DNA of 7,636 bases, from positions 1 to 7,636 of the forward strand of contig JAKSCN010000299.1 of assembly GCA_022360595.1 (NCBI GenBank), given 5' to 3'. The translations under genes were made by a program, and so were the position numbers. Shown piece by piece: positions 5,742 through 7,636 of the stretch. Within the stretch, counting starts at the first letter, position 1. Each line of letters opens with the position of its first letter. The notes beneath the pieces were generated by a model, which saw only the letters and a list, made by a program, of their open reading frames with translations, searched no databases and was not told the origin of the DNA. The stretch comes from Chromatiales bacterium. Lineage in GTDB: Bacteria; Pseudomonadota; Gammaproteobacteria; Chromatiales; Chromatiaceae.

Positions 5742-6875
5742 ATGAAAGAACCCAAGCTGACAATCGGTATTGAAGAGGAGTACATGCTGGTCGACCGAGT
5801 GACCCGCACCCTGATTCGGGAAGCCCCGGAAACCATGTTGGAAGAGTGTGAAAGCCTGCTGCAAGGCCAAGTGTCACCAGAGTTTCTCCAGTGCCAAATC
5901 GAGGTCGGCACCCACGTCTGCCAGACCATACAGGAGGCCCGCGCCGAACTGGCCCATCTGCGCAAAACCGTCTCTACCGTGGCCACCCGTCATGGGCTGG
6001 CCCTCATTGCGGCCTCCACTCACCCTTTCAGCAAGCCCTCTTTGCTGGAACACACACCTAAGGACCGCTATGACCAGCTCGCCAACGACCTGCAGGAGGT
6101 GGTGCGCCAACTGGTGATCAGCGGCATGCACATCCATGTCGGTATCAACGATGACGATTTTCGTGTCGACCTGATGGGCCAGGCCAGTTACATCCTGCCC
6201 CATATTTTGGCACTGAGCACCTCGTCACCCTTCTGGCGTGGCCGCAATACCGGGCTGAAATCCTATCGAATCTCGATCTGGGACAGCATGCCAAGAACCG
6301 GCCTGCCCGAGTCTTTCGACAGTTACGGGGAATACAAACGCCATATCGACGTGCTGGTACAGGCTGGCGTAATCGAAGATGCGACCAAGGTATGGTGGGA
6401 CATCCGCCCCAGTGATCGCTACCCAACACTGGAGATGCGTATCTCCGACGTCTGCACCCGCCTCGACGACGCCATCTGCATCGCCGCCTTCTACCAATGC
6501 TGGATGCGCATGCTCTACCGCCTGCGCACCAATAACCAGCGCTGGCGCCGCTACACGCCCTTCCTGCTTAACGAGAACCGCTGGCGCGCTCACCGCTACG
6601 GCATCGATGAGGGGCTGCTCGACTTCGGTAAAGGGAAAATCGTACCCTTCTCTGAACTCATCGAAGAGGTGATTGAACTGCTGCGTGAAGATGCTGAATA
6701 CCTGAACTGCGTTCCTGAAGTGGAACACATGCGCACCATTCTGATGGAGGGCACCAGCGCCCACCGCCAGGTCAAGGCCTATGAAGAGGCCCTGGCGGCC
6801 GGAGAGGAGCACGAATCGGCGCTCCACGCTGTGGTCGATATGTTGATTGAAGAGACTATGCTCGGTGTTGACTGA
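5742..6875 (+). CDS. glutamate-cysteine ligase family 2 (GCS2/YbdK-type) carboxylate-amine ligase
   Basis: This gene encodes a 377-residue cytoplasmic protein, close to the length of E. coli YbdK (about 372). The GCS2 family uses ATP to join a carboxylate, often the gamma-carboxyl of glutamate, to an amine. YbdK itself has only weak glutamate-cysteine ligase activity and no settled physiological substrate. Landmarks are the N-terminal GIEEEYMLVD (9-18), which contributes metal/ATP-binding acidic residues, then a QIEVGTH segment (52-58), the metal-site motif GMHIHVGI (128-135), and the central KVWWDIRPSDRYPTLEMRISDV region typical of the family. The C-terminal half is helical and rich in Glu and Arg. 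The start is supported by a good ribosome site. It follows an amidohydrolase gene by 43 bases and converges on an asparaginase-like gene 9 bases away. The true substrates cannot be read from sequence. Confidence 0.9.
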   Translation: MKEPKLTIGIEEEYMLVDRVTRTLIREAPETMLEECESLLQGQVSPEFLQCQIEVGTHVCQTIQEARAELAHLRKTVSTVATRHGLALIAASTHPFSKPSLLEHTPKDRYDQLANDLQEVVRQLVISGMHIHVGINDDDFRVDLMGQASYILPHILALSTSSPFWRGRNTGLKSYRISIWDSMPRTGLPESFDSYGEYKRHIDVLVQAGVIEDATKVWWDIRPSDRYPTLEMRISDVCTRLDDAICIAAFYQCWMRMLYRLRTNNQRWRRYTPFLLNENRWRAHRYGIDEGLLDFGKGKIVPFSELIEEVIELLREDAEYLNCVPEVEHMRTILMEGTSAHRQVKAYEEALAAGEEHESALHAVVDMLIEETMLGVD

Positions 6876-6884
6876 TTAGCCCAC

Positions 6885-7367
6885 TCATTCCAGCTCAAAG
6901 CGGTTCAAAGCAACATTTTTGGTCGTCTTAAAAGGGTCAAACACCTGGCCGTTCATCGCAACATAGACACCCCATGGAAGCATCTGCACAGCCGCCACCG
7001 CATAACCGATATTGAAGAAGGCGTCACTGACACGCAACCTGGCAGGCTGCATGGCGCCGACAAAGACCACCGTCTTGTCAGTCACCTCCCCCAGCGCCCG
7101 GGCGGTATCGACCATTGTATCGGTGCCATGGGTGATTAGTATTTTTTCTACCGCCGTTGCTCGAACCGCATCGCTGATCCGCACACGATCATCCTCATCG
7201 ATATCCAAGCTGTCTTTACGCATCAGTGGCTCTACATCGTAATCGAAGGTGATATTAGCCTCGGTCAACAACTGCTCTATCTGCGGCTCACCCACTTCAA
7301 ACTGACTCTTCTGGTCAAAATAGATCTTATCGATGGTGCCGCCGGTGGTAAAAATCTTAATCCGCAT
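6885..7367 (-). CDS. short asparaginase-like protein (N-terminal domain only)
   Basis: This gene encodes 160 residues, about half the 320-350 of type I/II L-asparaginases, and corresponds to their N-terminal domain. The two active-site motifs are present: FTTGGTID (6-13), with Thr11 matching the nucleophile Thr12 of E. coli AnsB, and ITHGTDTM (78-85), with Thr82 and Asp83 matching Thr89 and Asp90. The following VGAMQPARLRVSDAFFNIGYA segment parallels the GAMRP...S.DGP.N region. No lysine occurs where the catalytic Lys162 should lie, in the YAVAAVQMLPWG stretch. The protein ends soon after the MNG.V strand, so the C-terminal domain is absent. The frame is clean and has its own ribosome site (GAGGG, 7375-7371, rather close to the ATG), and no asparaginase C-domain is left between its stop and the neighbouring gene. 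It therefore looks like a stand-alone family rather than a decayed gene. Substrate unknown. Confidence 0.82.
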   Translation of the reverse strand: MRIKIFTTGGTIDKIYFDQKSQFEVGEPQIEQLLTEANITFDYDVEPLMRKDSLDIDEDDRVRISDAVRATAVEKILITHGTDTMVDTARALGEVTDKTVVFVGAMQPARLRVSDAFFNIGYAVAAVQMLPWGVYVAMNGQVFDPFKTTKNVALNRFELE

Positions 7368-7409
7368 AGTCCCTCAACTCTCGTTCTGTCTCAGCTCTCA
7401 AGTCTAGCG

Positions 7410-7415
7410 TATGAT
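7410..7415 (+). promoter_or_regulatory. possible -10 element for the TSUP permease gene
   Basis: TATGAT, five of six matching the sigma70 consensus, lies 30 bases before ATG 7446 in the 78-base divergent gap. No convincing -35 is found 16-18 bases upstream, so this is a weak candidate. Confidence 0.25.
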
Positions 7416-7445
7416 GAAGGCTGCATTGCACGTCCTATATAAAAA

Positions 7446-7636
7446 ATGCCTGACATCACTATCTCACTCGATCTGCTACTCCTGTTGTTCGCAACCGGTC
7501 TGCTCGCCGGCGCCATTGACGCCATCGCCGGCGGCGGGGGACTGATCGCCCTGCCGGTTCTGCTTTCCACCGGCATCACACCAACCCAGGCACTGGCGAC
7601 CAACAAGTTTCAAGGCTCCTTTGGCACCCTCTCAGC
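7446..7636 (+). CDS. TSUP (TauE/SafE) family permease, YfcA-like, 3'-truncated by window edge
   Basis: The first 63 residues of a membrane protein are visible. A hydrophobic helix (about 9-24) leads into GAIDAIAGGGGLIALPVLL, a loop and re-entrant helix signature of the TSUP/UPF0721 family. ALATNKFQGSFGTLS follows, closely matching the ALATNK.Q motif of E. coli YfcA. Family members are thought to export or import small anions, such as sulfite, sulfoacetate or other sulfur-containing or organic acids, across the inner membrane. The full protein is usually about 250 residues with eight or so membrane segments, so most of it lies beyond the window. ATG 7446 is chosen because the family N-terminus starts just before the first helix. 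No clear ribosome site is seen: the bases before it are an A-rich run (TATATAAAAA). It is divergent from the asparaginase-like gene. The substrate cannot be decided from this fragment. Confidence 0.85.
   Translation, partial: MPDITISLDLLLLLFATGLLAGAIDAIAGGGGLIALPVLLSTGITPTQALATNKFQGSFGTLS

Noticed and set aside
5201..5986. 261-residue minus-strand frame opposite the amidohydrolase and ligase genes
   Set aside because: It is a shadow of two convincing plus-strand genes and crosses their intergenic gap. It has no domain signature.
6225..6827. 200-residue minus-strand frame opposite the ligase gene
   Set aside because: It lies entirely antisense to the GCS2 gene and reflects its codon bias. 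No motif is recognizable.

Overview
The window looks like a chromosomal segment of a gammaproteobacterium with a chemolithotrophic or sulfur-oxidizing style of life. This is inferred from gene content: a cytoplasmic group 3b-type [NiFe] hydrogenase, a diheme cytochrome c4, a SirB2-family membrane protein, a bacteriohemerythrin and a YfcA-like TSUP transporter. No RNA gene, insertion sequence, CRISPR array or prophage element is visible, and all genes appear intact except the two cut by the window edges.

Region 1 (1-2438, + strand) is the 3' end of a hydrogenase operon. The delta-type small subunit is cut at its 5' end. It is followed by the alpha-type catalytic large subunit and then its dedicated C-terminal endopeptidase. 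The three frames overlap at both junctions (8 and 14 bases), which suggests translational coupling. The flavin/NAD(P)-binding and ferredoxin-like subunits expected for this enzyme would lie upstream of base 1.

Region 2 (2530-4788) holds a short SirB2-like membrane protein on +, converging with three minus-strand genes: msrB, a bacteriohemerythrin and a two-heme cytochrome c4. They deal with redox or oxygen chemistry. The gaps between the minus-strand genes (160 and 174 bases) are AT-rich and contain palindromes, so each gene may have its own promoter. Two of the proteins lack residues normally functional in their families: one iron-ligand histidine in the hemerythrin, and the usual recycling cysteine in MsrB.

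Region 3 (4889-7367) holds an N-formylglutamate amidohydrolase-family protein and a GCS2/YbdK-type carboxylate-amine ligase, both on + and 43 bases apart. They converge with a 160-residue protein that corresponds only to the N-terminal domain of asparaginase. One predicted amide-bond-forming enzyme and two predicted amide-hydrolysing proteins thus sit side by side with no known joint pathway. This is the best candidate for undescribed biochemistry in the window.

Region 4 (7446-end) is the 5' part of a YfcA-like TSUP permease, divergent from the asparaginase-like gene.
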